The notes under the pieces are model-generated. The model was not told the origin of the DNA, did no database searches, and saw only the letters and a program-made list of their open reading frames with translations. Positions 28,017 through 37,116 of a stretch of 64,000 bases of DNA are shown piece by piece (the first letter of the stretch is position 1; the number at the start of each line of letters is the position of its first letter). The translations under genes were made by a program, and so were the position numbers. The DNA is from [Eubacterium] yurii subsp. margaretiae ATCC 43715. GTDB taxonomy: Bacteria > Bacillota > Clostridia > Peptostreptococcales > Filifactoraceae. The stretch spans positions 482,778 through 546,777 of the forward strand of contig GL405246.1 in the NCBI GenBank assembly GCA_000146855.1. The letters are read 5' to 3'.

Positions 28017-29597
28017 ATGGCTACAAAAATGAGATTAGGCGGAATGGTTTCGGGAATGGACACCGACACTATCGTTAAACAAATGGTAGAGGCTAAGCGT
28101 TCAAGGTCTATATCTTTTACTAAGACTAAGACTAAGAGTGAGTGGAAGCAGGAGGCTTACCAATCTCTGAATAAGGACTTAGCCAATTTTATCGTTGATG
28201 CCAGAAAGAAATTAGGTCTTACAAATTACTCATATAACGGAAAATTATATCCGAACAGCATAGATAAGGTAAGCTGGGGCAAGAAAGCTGATGTGAGTGG
28301 AGATTCCTTTACTGCCACTGCAAGTGCCGGTGCTTTTGACGGAAGTATGGATGTGGAAGTAAACAGACTCGCATCTACAGCAAGCGTAACCGGAGAAGTA
28401 GTGCAAAAAAAAGCTGACGATACTGTAGGAGCGGACACACAATTAAAGCTTGAAGTAAACGGTGAAATGAAGACTGTAGATTTAAAGGCTAATGACACTA
28501 TTTCCTCAGCAATGAAAAAGATAAAAGAAGCTACAGGGTTAAACGTCAGCTTTGGGAAAGTAGGAAAGTCATCAGATAACAAAGATGTGTCAATGCTAAT
28601 GATGTCAACTAAAGAATCAGGAGCAAAGCAATCTATTAAATCTACTGATACAGCTACCCAAAACTTTTTTCAATCTCTTGGAGTATCAACATCTACATTA
28701 AATGACGGTGTAAAAGGTGTAAATTCTAAGATAAAATTAAACGGTAAGGAAATAGAAAACGAGTCAAACAACATAGATATCAACGGTGTACAACTTACAC
28801 TAAAAAAAGCTGATAATGTTGTAAACAAAGTAAGCGTATCTGCCGATAAAGACGCTATATACGACAAGATAAAAGAATTTGTAGAAGGCTACAACAAGAT
28901 TGTAAAATCAATGCAAGACAAGGTCAAAGAAAAGGCGTTTAGAAGCTATGAGCCACTTACAGATACTGAGAGAAAGGCACTTTCAGAAACAGAGGTAAAA
29001 CTTTGGGATGAAAAGGCTAAATCAGGACTGTTAAACAGTGACAATACCGTAGGTAGTATACTTTCAAACGTAAGAAGCGGACTTTACGAAAAGGTGGAAG
29101 GTGCAGGTTCACTATTTGGGCTTGGGATAACTACAGGAACTTACCAAAATGGAGCTGTACTGCAAATAGATGAGAAGAAACTCAAAAATGCAATAGCTAA
29201 GGATCCGCAAAAGGTACTTGATACACTATTCAAATCTCCTGATGACATCAAAGATCATCCGAAGAACTCTGCTGAGGGCAGGGCTCAAAGAGCAAATACA
29301 GGAGTATTTGTAAGAGTGATGGAGGATATGTCAAACGGAATAACTGCAATAGCTAAGCAATCAGGTGTAGGCAACGAGTCATCTATATTACAACAGGTAA
29401 AGGGCAACATACTTTCAGGAGTCGTAAAAAACAGCTCGATATTAGAAAAAAGTCTTTCAGAGCTTACAAAAAGAATAGATGATGAAAATAGAAAAGTAGA
29501 AATATTTGAAAACAATCTTTGGAAGAAATTTTCCGCAATGGAAAGTGCAATTCAAAAGATGCAAAGTCAAACAAGTTGGATGAATCAACAAAGTTAA
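28017..29597 (+). CDS. fliD: Flagellar filament cap protein FliD
   Basis: 526 residues. The N-terminal RLGGMVSGMDTDTIVKQMVE and a C-terminal region rich in heptads (SILEKSLSELTKRIDDENRKV) are characteristic; flexible threonine/serine-rich domains lie between. FliD pentamers cap the filament and guide flagellin folding. The RBS is a GGGGGG run before ATG 28017. It heads a fliD-fliS-chaperone-YjfB unit ended by the terminator at 30760. Confidence 0.95.
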   Translation: MATKMRLGGMVSGMDTDTIVKQMVEAKRSRSISFTKTKTKSEWKQEAYQSLNKDLANFIVDARKKLGLTNYSYNGKLYPNSIDKVSWGKKADVSGDSFTATASAGAFDGSMDVEVNRLASTASVTGEVVQKKADDTVGADTQLKLEVNGEMKTVDLKANDTISSAMKKIKEATGLNVSFGKVGKSSDNKDVSMLMMSTKESGAKQSIKSTDTATQNFFQSLGVSTSTLNDGVKGVNSKIKLNGKEIENESNNIDINGVQLTLKKADNVVNKVSVSADKDAIYDKIKEFVEGYNKIVKSMQDKVKEKAFRSYEPLTDTERKALSETEVKLWDEKAKSGLLNSDNTVGSILSNVRSGLYEKVEGAGSLFGLGITTGTYQNGAVLQIDEKKLKNAIAKDPQKVLDTLFKSPDDIKDHPKNSAEGRAQRANTGVFVRVMEDMSNGITAIAKQSGVGNESSILQQVKGNILSGVVKNSSILEKSLSELTKRIDDENRKVEIFENNLWKKFSAMESAIQKMQSQTSWMNQQS

Positions 29598-29623
29598 TTT
29601 AAAATAATTCGGAGGTAATGATA

Positions 29624-30001
29624 TTGATATCAAATCCATATCAAAGATACAAGGAAAATTCGATTAATACAGCTTCAAAAGAAGAGATAACACTTATGTT
29701 ATACGATGGCTGCATAAAATTTATGAACCTGGCAAAAATAGGAATACAGGAAAAAAATATTCAAAAAGCCAATGAAAATTTGATAAAGGCACAAAATATA
29801 ATCACAGAGCTTGACTCAACACTCAATATGGACGTGGAAATATCAAAGAATTTCCACATGCTTTACGACTTCGCCTTGAGTAGACTGATAGATGCAAATA
29901 TACAAAAAAAGGAAGAATTTGTAGATGATGCAAAGATGGTCATAGTAGACTTAAGAGATGCTTGGAGAGAAGCGATGATTATAGTAAGGAAAGGTCAATA
30001 A
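29624..30001 (+). CDS. fliS: Flagellar export chaperone FliS
   Basis: 125 residues. NPYQRYKENSINTASKEEITLMLYDG is the family opening; the rest is a four-helix bundle. It binds flagellin in the cytoplasm and prevents early polymerisation. I prefer TTG 29624: GGAGGT lies seven bases before it, whereas the ATG at 29618 is only two bases from the RBS. Flagellin itself is not in the window. Confidence 0.93.
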   Translation: MISNPYQRYKENSINTASKEEITLMLYDGCIKFMNLAKIGIQEKNIQKANENLIKAQNIITELDSTLNMDVEISKNFHMLYDFALSRLIDANIQKKEEFVDDAKMVIVDLRDAWREAMIIVRKGQ

Positions 30002-30465
30002 TGAACGAGTTTCAAAGACTGACAGACATGACTAAAAATAAGCTTTCTCTATCAAAGGATATGCTTGACTTGACATTGCAGATGGAAGCTTATGTGGAAA
30101 AAGAAGATTTCGACTTATTTGCTGAACTTATAGATAAAAGACAAGATATAATAGACGATATAAGTTTGCTTGATGAACAGTTTGTGACGCTTTTTGAAGA
30201 AATAAAAAAACTGCCTGATTTTGATGTGGAAATTACCAAATATCCGGATTTAGGAGTATTTATCCAAGAAATAAAAGAAGTCATAGGAAGAGCCAAGATT
30301 ATAGATGAAAAATTAATGCCTATATTGTTTAAGGAAACTGACTCTCTAAGGGAAGAGATAAGAAAAAGCAAGAATAAGAGAGTGATAAATGACAAGTATT
30401 CTATGGACAATATGCAAAAGGTGACAAAGGATAATTTCGGTATATTCATTGACGAGAAACAGTAG
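30001..30465 (+). CDS. FliT/FlgN-like flagellar chaperone
   Basis: 154 residues, all helical and rich in Leu, Asp and Lys with no membrane segment. Its position right after fliS, with start and stop overlapping as TAATG, fits a FliT-type (FliD) or FlgN-type (hook-junction) chaperone. Sequence alone does not decide which. The upstream in-frame ATG at 29962 lies inside fliS and has no support. Confidence 0.7.
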   Translation: MNEFQRLTDMTKNKLSLSKDMLDLTLQMEAYVEKEDFDLFAELIDKRQDIIDDISLLDEQFVTLFEEIKKLPDFDVEITKYPDLGVFIQEIKEVIGRAKIIDEKLMPILFKETDSLREEIRKSKNKRVINDKYSMDNMQKVTKDNFGIFIDEKQ

Positions 30466-30473
30466 GAGGAAAT

Positions 30474-30659
30474 ATGGACGTAACTGCTTTGGCTGTAAAT
30501 ATAAACAATCTTAAACTTTCAAATGATGTAGGTATATCTGTACTTAAAAAAGCTATGGATGTAACTAAGGAGCAATCATCAGCATTGCTTGACGAGATAA
30601 AAGAGCTTGAGTTGTCAATTAATCCTGCAATAGGCTCAAATGTAAATACAAGAATATAG
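30474..30659 (+). CDS. YjfB-like putative motility protein
   Basis: 61 residues. The pattern V...A...N..KL..DVGISVLKKAMD...E....LL.......SINPAIGSNVNTRI is that of the short YjfB motility family. An AGGAGG RBS precedes ATG 30474. Members occur near flagellar genes but their role is not established. Confidence 0.75.
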   Translation: MDVTALAVNINNLKLSNDVGISVLKKAMDVTKEQSSALLDEIKELELSINPAIGSNVNTRI

Positions 30660-30726
30660 TATTTTTTAATTAATAGTTTTTTTAATATAGATTTTAAAAA
30701 TTGCTCTTTAAAAAATACAATTTAAA

Positions 30727-30788
30727 TATAAGTTTTCTCACAATAATGATTATATAAATAGCTCTCTTAATATAGGGAGCTTTTTTTG
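30727..30788 (+). terminator. Terminator of the fliD unit; left member of a repeat pair around ptsG
   Basis: AGCTCTC (30760-30766) pairs with GGGAGCT (30775-30781), followed by T7. The preceding TATAAGTTTTCT and the hairpin recur in diverged form at 33478-33538 beyond ptsG. Confidence 0.8.
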
Positions 30789-30895
30789 CGTATATGCTAA
30801 CTTGACTTGATATTTTACTGTGTCATATAAAATATTTGTATAATAGATTATATAGTTGAATTAAGTTTTTCTAGTGTAAATTCTTAAAATTATGG

Positions 30896-31090
30896 TATAA
30901 TGTATGTAAAAATACCGTTAGTGTAGTTTCTTAAGAAATAGGCAAGAAACCTAGGTGTTTGAGAGGCTGATTTCGTAGGAAACCATTGAGTTTTTTTCCT
31001 TTGCTTAGAAATAAGGAGCAACAAAGTAGGGTAATAGATAAAGCAAATTTAAAGTGTATAAAATGCTTTATCCTTAAGTATTTTTTTGTA
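30896..31090 (+). promoter_or_regulatory. ptsG promoter and structured leader with terminator
   Basis: An extended -10 TGGTATAAT (30893-30901) starts a leader of about 240 bases. It contains GTTTCTT/AAGAAAC (30926-30951) and ends in an intrinsic terminator: GATAAAGCA (31037-31045) pairing with TGCTTTATC (31074-31082), then TATTTTTTT. A terminator in a PTS gene leader suggests antitermination by a GlcT/LicT-type protein; I could not pick out a clear RAT sequence, so that is inference. Confidence 0.5.
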
Positions 31091-31148
31091 TCAAGATACA
31101 AGAGAGCTTCATACATATCAGTGTCTGGATACTAAGAAAGGAGAAACT

Positions 31149-33287
31149 ATGAAAGATAACAAAGTTTTTGGGGTGTTGCAAAGGGTTGGACGTTCCTTCA
31201 TGTTGCCTATTGCAATCTTACCTGTAGCAGGTTTGTTCTTAGGTATCGGAGGTTCTTTTACCAATGAAACCATGTTGAAAACCTATGGTTTGACATCAGT
31301 CATCGGACCGGGTACGCCAGTCTTCATGGTGCTTAGCGTAATGAATGCGGCAGGTAGTATAGTATTTGCAAACTTGCCAATAATTTTTGCTATTGGGGTT
31401 GCCATCGGTATGGCTAAGGCCGAGAAAGCAACTGCAGCTCTTGCCGGAGCGATTGCATTTTTTGTAATGCATGCCTCTCTTGGTGCAATGATTACGATTA
31501 ATGGTGGAGCGGAGAATTTAATTTCCGGAGCGACTACAGATGTTGTTGGTATTACCAGCTTACAAATGGGTGTATTTGGCGGTATTTTAGTTGGACTTGG
31601 TGTGGCTGCCTTGCACAATAAATATTATAAGATTGAATTACCACAGGTACTTTCTTTCTTTGGTGGCACTCGTTTTGTTCCTATTATTTCTGCTGTTGTT
31701 TATTTGGTAGTTGGTATCATGATGTATTTTGTCTGGCCACCGGTTCAAACAGGGATAAATACCGTTGGTGACTTGGTGCGTGGCTCCGGTTATCTGGGAA
31801 CTTGGCTCTATGGCTTTATGGAAAGAGCGTTGATTCCATTTGGACTTCACCATGTATTTTACCTACCTTTCTGGCAAACATCTGTAGGTGGAACTATGGA
31901 AGTTGCAGGCAAAATGGTAGAAGGTGCACAAAATATTTTCTTTGCCCAGTTGGCAGATTCAAGCACAGTAAGCTTTTCAGCGGAAGCAACTCGTTTTATG
32001 GCTGGTAAGTTTCCACTTATGATTTTTGGCTTGCCGGGAGCGGCATTGGCGCTTTATAAAACAGCCAGACCTGAAAAACGTAAGGTTGTAGGCGGTCTTT
32101 TGATTTCGGCGGCGTTGACTTCTATGTTGACGGGCATTACAGAGCCTTTGGAATTTACTTTCCTCTTCGTGGCACCGTTCTTATATGTTATCCACTCGGT
32201 ATTGGCTGGTTTAGCTTATATGCTGATGCATGTGTTTAAGGTGGGAGTCGGTATGACTTTCTCAGGTGGTTTAATTGATATGTTTTTATTCGGTATTTTA
32301 CAAGGGAATGCCAAGACCAATTGGATTTGGATTGTTATTGTAGGGGCTGCTTACTTTGTTGTATATTACTTCCTATTCAGCTTTATTATTAAAAAATGGG
32401 ATCTAAAGACACCGGGTAGAGAAGCAGATGACGAAGAAACAAAGCTTTATACCAGAGCGGATATGAATCAAAAGGGAGAAGCAACTCCTTCTGCAAGCGG
32501 TTTATCTCCGGAAGATGAGCAATCCCGTCTAATATTAGCAGGTCTTGGTGGTAAGAGGAATATTACAGATCTTGACAATTGTATCACCCGTTTGCGTGTG
32601 ACTGTAAAAGATGCTTCTTTGGTAAATGATGATGTACTCAAAGCTTCAGGTGCAGCAGGAGTTGTTAAGGCAGGCAATGGTATACAGGTTATTTATGGTC
32701 CAAGGGTTTCCGTTATCAAATCTCATGTGGAAGAATATATGGAAAAAGCAGGAGATGAGATAGTGGGTGTAATACTTGAAAAGCCGGAGATGGTGGAGGA
32801 AGTACAAGATGAAAAAGCTGTAGAAAAGAACGTAAATGAAGCTGTGATTTTTGCACCGTTGCATGGAGAAGTCATTCCAATGTCTGAAGTTCCCGATCCT
32901 ACATTTTCAGCAGAAATCTTAGGTAAGGGTGTAGGGATTAAGCCTATAGACGGTTTGGTAAAATCTCCAATTGACGGTATAGTGGAAGTGATGTTTGAAA
33001 CGGGACATGCAGTTGCTCTTAAGAGCCAAGATGGTTTGGAAGTGATGATACATGTAGGTATGGATACAGTTCAGCTTAAGGGAGAAGGCTTTGAACAATT
33101 GGTAAAAGCCGGTGACAGCGTTAAAGTAGGGGATGAATTGATTCGCTTTGATAAGAAGCTTATTGAAGAAAAAGGCTACAAAACTGTCACGCCTATTATT
33201 ATCACCAATTCAGACGATTATAATGCTATTGAAGTAATAGCCAAGGGCACAGTAGGCATTGGAGAAGAACTGTTTCGTGTTAAATAA
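31149..33287 (+). CDS. ptsG: PTS glucose-family transporter, EIICBA fusion
   Basis: 712 residues. EIIC membrane domain (about 1-395; ...GRSFMLPIAILPVAGLFLG), EIIB with the phosphocysteine in TDLDNCITRLRV (about 475), then EIIA with the phospho-His in VMIHVGMDTVQL (about 625). It imports and phosphorylates glucose or a related hexose; glucosamine or maltose-type specificity cannot be excluded. ATG 31149 follows AAAGGAG. Arginine codons are frequently CGT/CGC (about nine) whereas flanking genes use AGA almost exclusively. This, and the repeats on both sides, suggest acquisition. Confidence 0.93.
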   Translation: MKDNKVFGVLQRVGRSFMLPIAILPVAGLFLGIGGSFTNETMLKTYGLTSVIGPGTPVFMVLSVMNAAGSIVFANLPIIFAIGVAIGMAKAEKATAALAGAIAFFVMHASLGAMITINGGAENLISGATTDVVGITSLQMGVFGGILVGLGVAALHNKYYKIELPQVLSFFGGTRFVPIISAVVYLVVGIMMYFVWPPVQTGINTVGDLVRGSGYLGTWLYGFMERALIPFGLHHVFYLPFWQTSVGGTMEVAGKMVEGAQNIFFAQLADSSTVSFSAEATRFMAGKFPLMIFGLPGAALALYKTARPEKRKVVGGLLISAALTSMLTGITEPLEFTFLFVAPFLYVIHSVLAGLAYMLMHVFKVGVGMTFSGGLIDMFLFGILQGNAKTNWIWIVIVGAAYFVVYYFLFSFIIKKWDLKTPGREADDEETKLYTRADMNQKGEATPSASGLSPEDEQSRLILAGLGGKRNITDLDNCITRLRVTVKDASLVNDDVLKASGAAGVVKAGNGIQVIYGPRVSVIKSHVEEYMEKAGDEIVGVILEKPEMVEEVQDEKAVEKNVNEAVIFAPLHGEVIPMSEVPDPTFSAEILGKGVGIKPIDGLVKSPIDGIVEVMFETGHAVALKSQDGLEVMIHVGMDTVQLKGEGFEQLVKAGDSVKVGDELIRFDKKLIEEKGYKTVTPIIITNSDDYNAIEVIAKGTVGIGEELFRVK

Positions 33288-33313
33288 TAATTAACAAATG
33301 GGAAGGATAAATG

Positions 33314-33397
33314 GATGCCTAAAGGCATCTGTTTATTCTAGTGCTGTAGTATTGGTTCTATAATATCTGTTGGAGGAACTCTAACAGATATTTTTTT
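33314..33397 (+). terminator. Tandem terminators after ptsG
   Basis: The first hairpin is GATGCC-TAAA-GGCATC (33314-33329) followed by TGTTTATT. The second and stronger is ATATCTGTTGGAG pairing with CTCTAACAGATAT (33363-33391), followed by a T7 run. Confidence 0.8.
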
Positions 33398-33477
33398 ATC
33401 AAAATTATCATACAATATTTTATTAGAGTTCTCCATATCTTTATTTTCAAATCAATATATTATAGTGACACAAAATA

Positions 33478-33538
33478 TAAGTTTTCTTACTATAATAAAT
33501 ATTTTTTAAGGAGCTCTCTTATAATTAGGGAGATTTTT
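33478..33538 (+). repeat. Right-hand copy of the terminator region, downstream of ptsG
   Basis: TATAAGTTTTCTTAC, then GAGCTCTCTTATAATTAGGGAGA and T6, is about three-quarters identical to 30727-30788. Both copies are followed by an extended -10 (ATTATGGTATAAT at 30889, TTTATGGTATAAT at 33619). The short phrase TATTGTTCCTAA is itself repeated in tandem at 33541-33571. Confidence 0.6.
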
Positions 33539-33600
33539 TGTATTGTTCCTAATTTTTTGTATTGTTCCTAAAAGTATCATAATAAATTTTAACTATAAAT

Positions 33601-33631
33601 TTATACCATTTTAATAAATTTATGGTATAAT
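33601..33631 (+). promoter_or_regulatory. Palindrome over the -10 of the PBP gene
   Basis: TTATACCAT (33601-33609) and ATGGTATAA (33622-33630) are perfect inverted repeats; the right arm contains the extended -10 TGGTATAAT (33623-33631). This geometry fits a repressor site, but no regulator is known. Confidence 0.5.
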
Positions 33632-33736
33632 AGATGAGAAAAATTTAAACCAAGTTTAGTATTATCTGTATCTCAGATTGATTTATTTAAAAATTAATTA
33701 ATTGTTTTGTGACACTTAAGTGGAAGATGAAAAACT

Positions 33737-35926
33737 ATGAAGAAAAAGAATAGAAAAGTAAACTACAATAAATTGGTGATAAATAGGCTAAAAATAAGTG
33801 TATGGATTTTTATGATTTTGATGATATATATAATATATCGTCTGGGCGATTTGATGATTGTCAAGCATAAAGAATACAGTAACATGGCAAAAAAACAGCA
33901 GGTTAAAGAAGAAATAATCATGCCAATTAGAGGGACTATATATGACTCCGGCGGTAAAGAACTGGCTGTCAGTATTCCAATTTATGACTATTGGATAGAA
34001 CTTACCACAGTGCCTAAGGATGACAAGGGAAAGGATGTGATTATAGATAAGATTGCATCAGCTATTCCGGATGTGGACAGGAAGAAACTCAAAGAAAAGT
34101 TGAATCTCAAGGAAGAACGTACTATCCTGCTCCAAAGTATAAGCCTTGACGAAATGAAAAAACTTCGTGAAAAAAACATATCAAATTCCTGGTTTGACGA
34201 GAAGTCAAGGAGAGAATATCCTTATGGTAACTTTGCGTCTTATGTCCTAGGCCATACTTCGGGTAATAATGTAGGTCTTGCCGGTATAGAGGCGTCTATG
34301 GACTTGCAACTTAAGGGAATTCCAGGTAAGAAAGTCTATATAAAGGATGCAAACGGTCAAAATATCTCCGTAAAGTATCAGGAGTATCAAAAGGAGATTG
34401 ACGGCAAGAACATAATGCTTACTATAGATGAGGTCTTGCAACATAATATGGAGAGAGCGCTTAGAAATGCCTATGTGGAATACACTCCAAAATCTGTGTC
34501 AGGTATATTAATGGAGACTAAGACGGGTAATATATTAGCTATGTCTACAGTACCTGACTACAATCCCAACCTTCCGAGAGAGGCTGCGTATGACTATTAT
34601 GCGCAACTTATGAAAGAGGCTCCCAACGAAGAAGAAAAGATGAAGGTAATTTACAAGATGTGGCGTAACCCTTCTGTAAACAATATCTTTGAACCTGGTT
34701 CACCTTTTAAGCTATTCACATCAGCCACAGCTCTTGAAGAGGGTAAGGTGTATCCTGAAGAATATTTTGTAGACAATGGATATATAGAAGTTGCCGGTCA
34801 AAAGCTTAAGAACTGGACTCCAAGACCTTTTGGCACTCTTACCTTTAAAAGGGCAGTTGAACAATCTGTAAATACGGTATTTGTCCAATTAGGACAGAGA
34901 GTAGGTGGAGAAATGCTCCTTGATTATGTTCATGCTTTTGGTTTTGGACAGAGTACGAATATCAATCTTCCTGGAGAAGAGCCGGGGGCAGTAAGACCGC
35001 TTTCATCACTTGGACCTATGGAGCTTGCCAATATGAGTTACGGTCAAGGGGTTGCGGTGACACCTATCCAACTTATAACAGCTGTAAATGCTATTGGAAA
35101 TGGCGGTAAGTTGGTTGAGCCAAATATAGTAAAGGCACTCTTGGATGAAGAAAACAATGTCATATCTAAGACGCAGACAAAGACTGTAAAGCAAGTAATA
35201 TCAAGTCAAACATCAGCTACCTTGTTAAATATTATGGAGTCTGTGGTAAACAACGGTTCAGGTAAAAGAGCCAGGATAGATGGCTATAGAATTGCCGGAA
35301 AGACAGGAAGTGCCAACAAGGTTGTAGAGGGTGAGAAGGCTTATTCAGCTACAAAATTCATCTGTACATTTGCAGCCATTGCTCCTGTGGAAGATCCACA
35401 GATAACACTACTCATAGTGATAGATGAGCCTCGTGAAGGTACACAGTCAGGTAGTGAATCGGCGGCACCTATAGCAAGGAGTGTGTTGGAGGGTACACTC
35501 AAATACCTTGGTATAAATCAAAATGTTAAGATAGACGAAAATAACAGTCAAAAGACTCTACAAGTACCTGAACTTAAAAATATGTCTTATACACAGGCTA
35601 CTGAAATGCTACAATCTATGAATCTTGTTCCAACTTTTGAACAAGGTGTGGTAGTTGAAGAAAAATCTCATGTTGTCAGCACCTTCCCAAGTGCTGGAGA
35701 GATGGTTGAGCCAAGATCTAAGGTAATGCTCTATATGGCATCAGATACAAATACTAGTATGACAATGCCAAATCTCATAGGCATGACCAAGGAACAGGCA
35801 CAGATATTGCTGGATAATTTGGAATTGAAATATAATTTTACCGGAAGCGGAAAAGTATTTAACCAAAATCCAAAATCAGGAGCTTTGGTCGATAAGAATT
35901 TCAGAGTAACTATAGACTTAAAATAA
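33737..35926 (+). CDS. PASTA-domain penicillin-binding transpeptidase (SpoVD/FtsI-like)
   Basis: 729 residues. One N-terminal membrane segment (about 18-37), a dimerisation domain (RGTIYDSGGKELA), a transpeptidase domain with SPFK (Ser322-Lys325), SVN (377-379) and KTG (522-524), then two PASTA repeats (about 603-665 and 672-729). It cross-links septal or spore peptidoglycan; PASTA pairs favour a SpoVD-like role. The residue after the active serine is Pro, where most relatives have Thr (STFK). The chemistry should survive, since Ser and Lys are present. Monocistronic between two hairpins. Confidence 0.9.
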   Translation: MKKKNRKVNYNKLVINRLKISVWIFMILMIYIIYRLGDLMIVKHKEYSNMAKKQQVKEEIIMPIRGTIYDSGGKELAVSIPIYDYWIELTTVPKDDKGKDVIIDKIASAIPDVDRKKLKEKLNLKEERTILLQSISLDEMKKLREKNISNSWFDEKSRREYPYGNFASYVLGHTSGNNVGLAGIEASMDLQLKGIPGKKVYIKDANGQNISVKYQEYQKEIDGKNIMLTIDEVLQHNMERALRNAYVEYTPKSVSGILMETKTGNILAMSTVPDYNPNLPREAAYDYYAQLMKEAPNEEEKMKVIYKMWRNPSVNNIFEPGSPFKLFTSATALEEGKVYPEEYFVDNGYIEVAGQKLKNWTPRPFGTLTFKRAVEQSVNTVFVQLGQRVGGEMLLDYVHAFGFGQSTNINLPGEEPGAVRPLSSLGPMELANMSYGQGVAVTPIQLITAVNAIGNGGKLVEPNIVKALLDEENNVISKTQTKTVKQVISSQTSATLLNIMESVVNNGSGKRARIDGYRIAGKTGSANKVVEGEKAYSATKFICTFAAIAPVEDPQITLLIVIDEPREGTQSGSESAAPIARSVLEGTLKYLGINQNVKIDENNSQKTLQVPELKNMSYTQATEMLQSMNLVPTFEQGVVVEEKSHVVSTFPSAGEMVEPRSKVMLYMASDTNTSMTMPNLIGMTKEQAQILLDNLELKYNFTGSGKVFNQNPKSGALVDKNFRVTIDLK

Positions 35927-36031
35927 AATAGTAGTATCAAATAGTAAATGCAAGATGAAAAAGATAAGTACTAAATTATAAAAGTAACTAATTTATTTTG
36001 AATATAAAACTATATAAACATAAAAGAATAT

Positions 36032-36091
36032 ACAATAAATAGGACAATTCAAGTAATATGGCAGATATTTTTGGATTGTCTTATTTTATTG
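36032..36091 (+). terminator. Probable terminator of the PBP gene
   Basis: AATAAATAGGACAATTC and GGATTGTCTTATTTTATT form a long, imperfect stem with a T-rich right arm. A further perfect hairpin (GAAATTCTTAT-CTTA-ATAAGAATTTC, 36152-36177, followed by TTTT) lies downstream. The rest of 35927-36430 is featureless AT-rich DNA. Confidence 0.55.
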
Positions 36092-36430
36092 AGTATTTTT
36101 TTAAAAAGTAGGGAAAATATGATATTAATAAAATTAATGATAAAAATTGTGGAAATTCTTATCTTAATAAGAATTTCTTTTAAAACTCATTTTTTAGAGA
36201 AAGATATATATAATTCTATCTATAAAACAATAAAATATATATGTTATAAATAAAAACGGATATAAAAATGGAAAAATTTACTTTTATAACAAATAATCTA
36301 AATTAAATTGAAGGATAAGTAAAGAATAAATTTTTTAATCAATAAATATTAGTGTATATAATTATTATAAATACTACTTATATATAATAATAAGTCTACA
36401 TAAGTACAAAATATTAAAATGGGGGTTGCT

Positions 36431-36913
36431 ATGAGAGTAGGTATAGGTTATGACGTACACAAGTTTGAAGAAGGAAGAAAACTTATAATAGGCGGAGTAG
36501 ACATTCCTTATGAAAGAGGGCTTGCAGGTCATTCTGATGCTGATGTACTTACTCATGCAATCATAGATGCTATATGTGGAGCACTTTGTATTGGAGACAT
36601 AGGTAGTTTATTTCCTGATACTGATGATGATTATAAGGATATAGATTCTATGATTTTGCTTGCTGAAGTTAGAAAAAGGCTCAAAGAAAACAACTATAAA
36701 ATAGGAAATATAGACAGCATAATAATAGCACAAGAGCCAAAGATGAGACCATATATAGACCAAATGAGGGAGAATATAGCTAAAGTCCTTGAAATTTCAA
36801 TTCAAGATGTGTCTGTAAAAGCAACTACAACTGAAAAATTGGGCTTTGAAGGAAGAAAAGAAGGAATTTCATCACAAGCAGTGGTATTAGTAGAAAATTT
36901 ACTGTGCTTATAA
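36431..36913 (+). CDS. ispF: 2-C-methyl-D-erythritol 2,4-cyclodiphosphate synthase
   Basis: 160 residues. [12 protein letters not shown] (metal ligands D and H), [18 protein letters not shown] and [17 protein letters not shown] are the complete family set. It catalyses the cyclisation step of the MEP isoprenoid route. ATG 36431 is five bases after GGGGG; the ATG four codons earlier would sit on the RBS. No ispD partner adjacent. Confidence 0.97.
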   Translation: MRVGIGYDVHKFEEGRKLIIGGVDIPYERGLAGHSDADVLTHAIIDAICGALCIGDIGSLFPDTDDDYKDIDSMILLAEVRKRLKENNYKIGNIDSIIIAQEPKMRPYIDQMRENIAKVLEISIQDVSVKATTTEKLGFEGRKEGISSQAVVLVENLLCL

Positions 36914-36971
36914 GATTTTTTGCCGATATATATAATTAGGGTATAAAATTTAAAAATATTGTATATGAAGG

Positions 36972-37000
36972 TTGAAATAATTTTAAAAATATAATATAAT
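36972..37000 (+). promoter_or_regulatory. Candidate promoter upstream of rnpB
   Basis: TTGAAA (36972-36977), 17 bases, TATAAT (36995-37000). It lies about 115 bases before the mature RNA, so either the RNA is processed or a nearer promoter exists. Between them ACTCAAAA (37039) and TTTTTGAGT (37090) may form the ispF terminator, and GGTATTTAGTAC occurs twice (37059, 37077). Confidence 0.45.
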
Positions 37001-37116
37001 TACAAATATTTTACATTAATGTGTAAAAAAAATAAAAAACTCAAAATCTAAAACACATTGGTATTTAGTACACTTTGGGTATTTAGTACTTTTTGAGTAT
37101 TTTTAATTGGAAATTT

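Noticed and set aside
30902..31036. T-box or metabolite riboswitch in the ptsG leader
   Set aside because: No T-box AGGGTGG motif or other aptamer signature was found; only generic hairpins and a terminator are visible.
36071..36253. A 60-codon ORF after the PBP gene
   Set aside because: It has no RBS, is almost all Ile/Lys/Leu codons of AT-rich DNA, and contains a perfect hairpin (36152-36177) that better explains the sequence.
37059..37090. Repeat GGTATTTAGTAC as a possible iteron or regulator site
   Set aside because: Only two copies in AT-rich DNA next to a possible ispF terminator; not enough to support a function.
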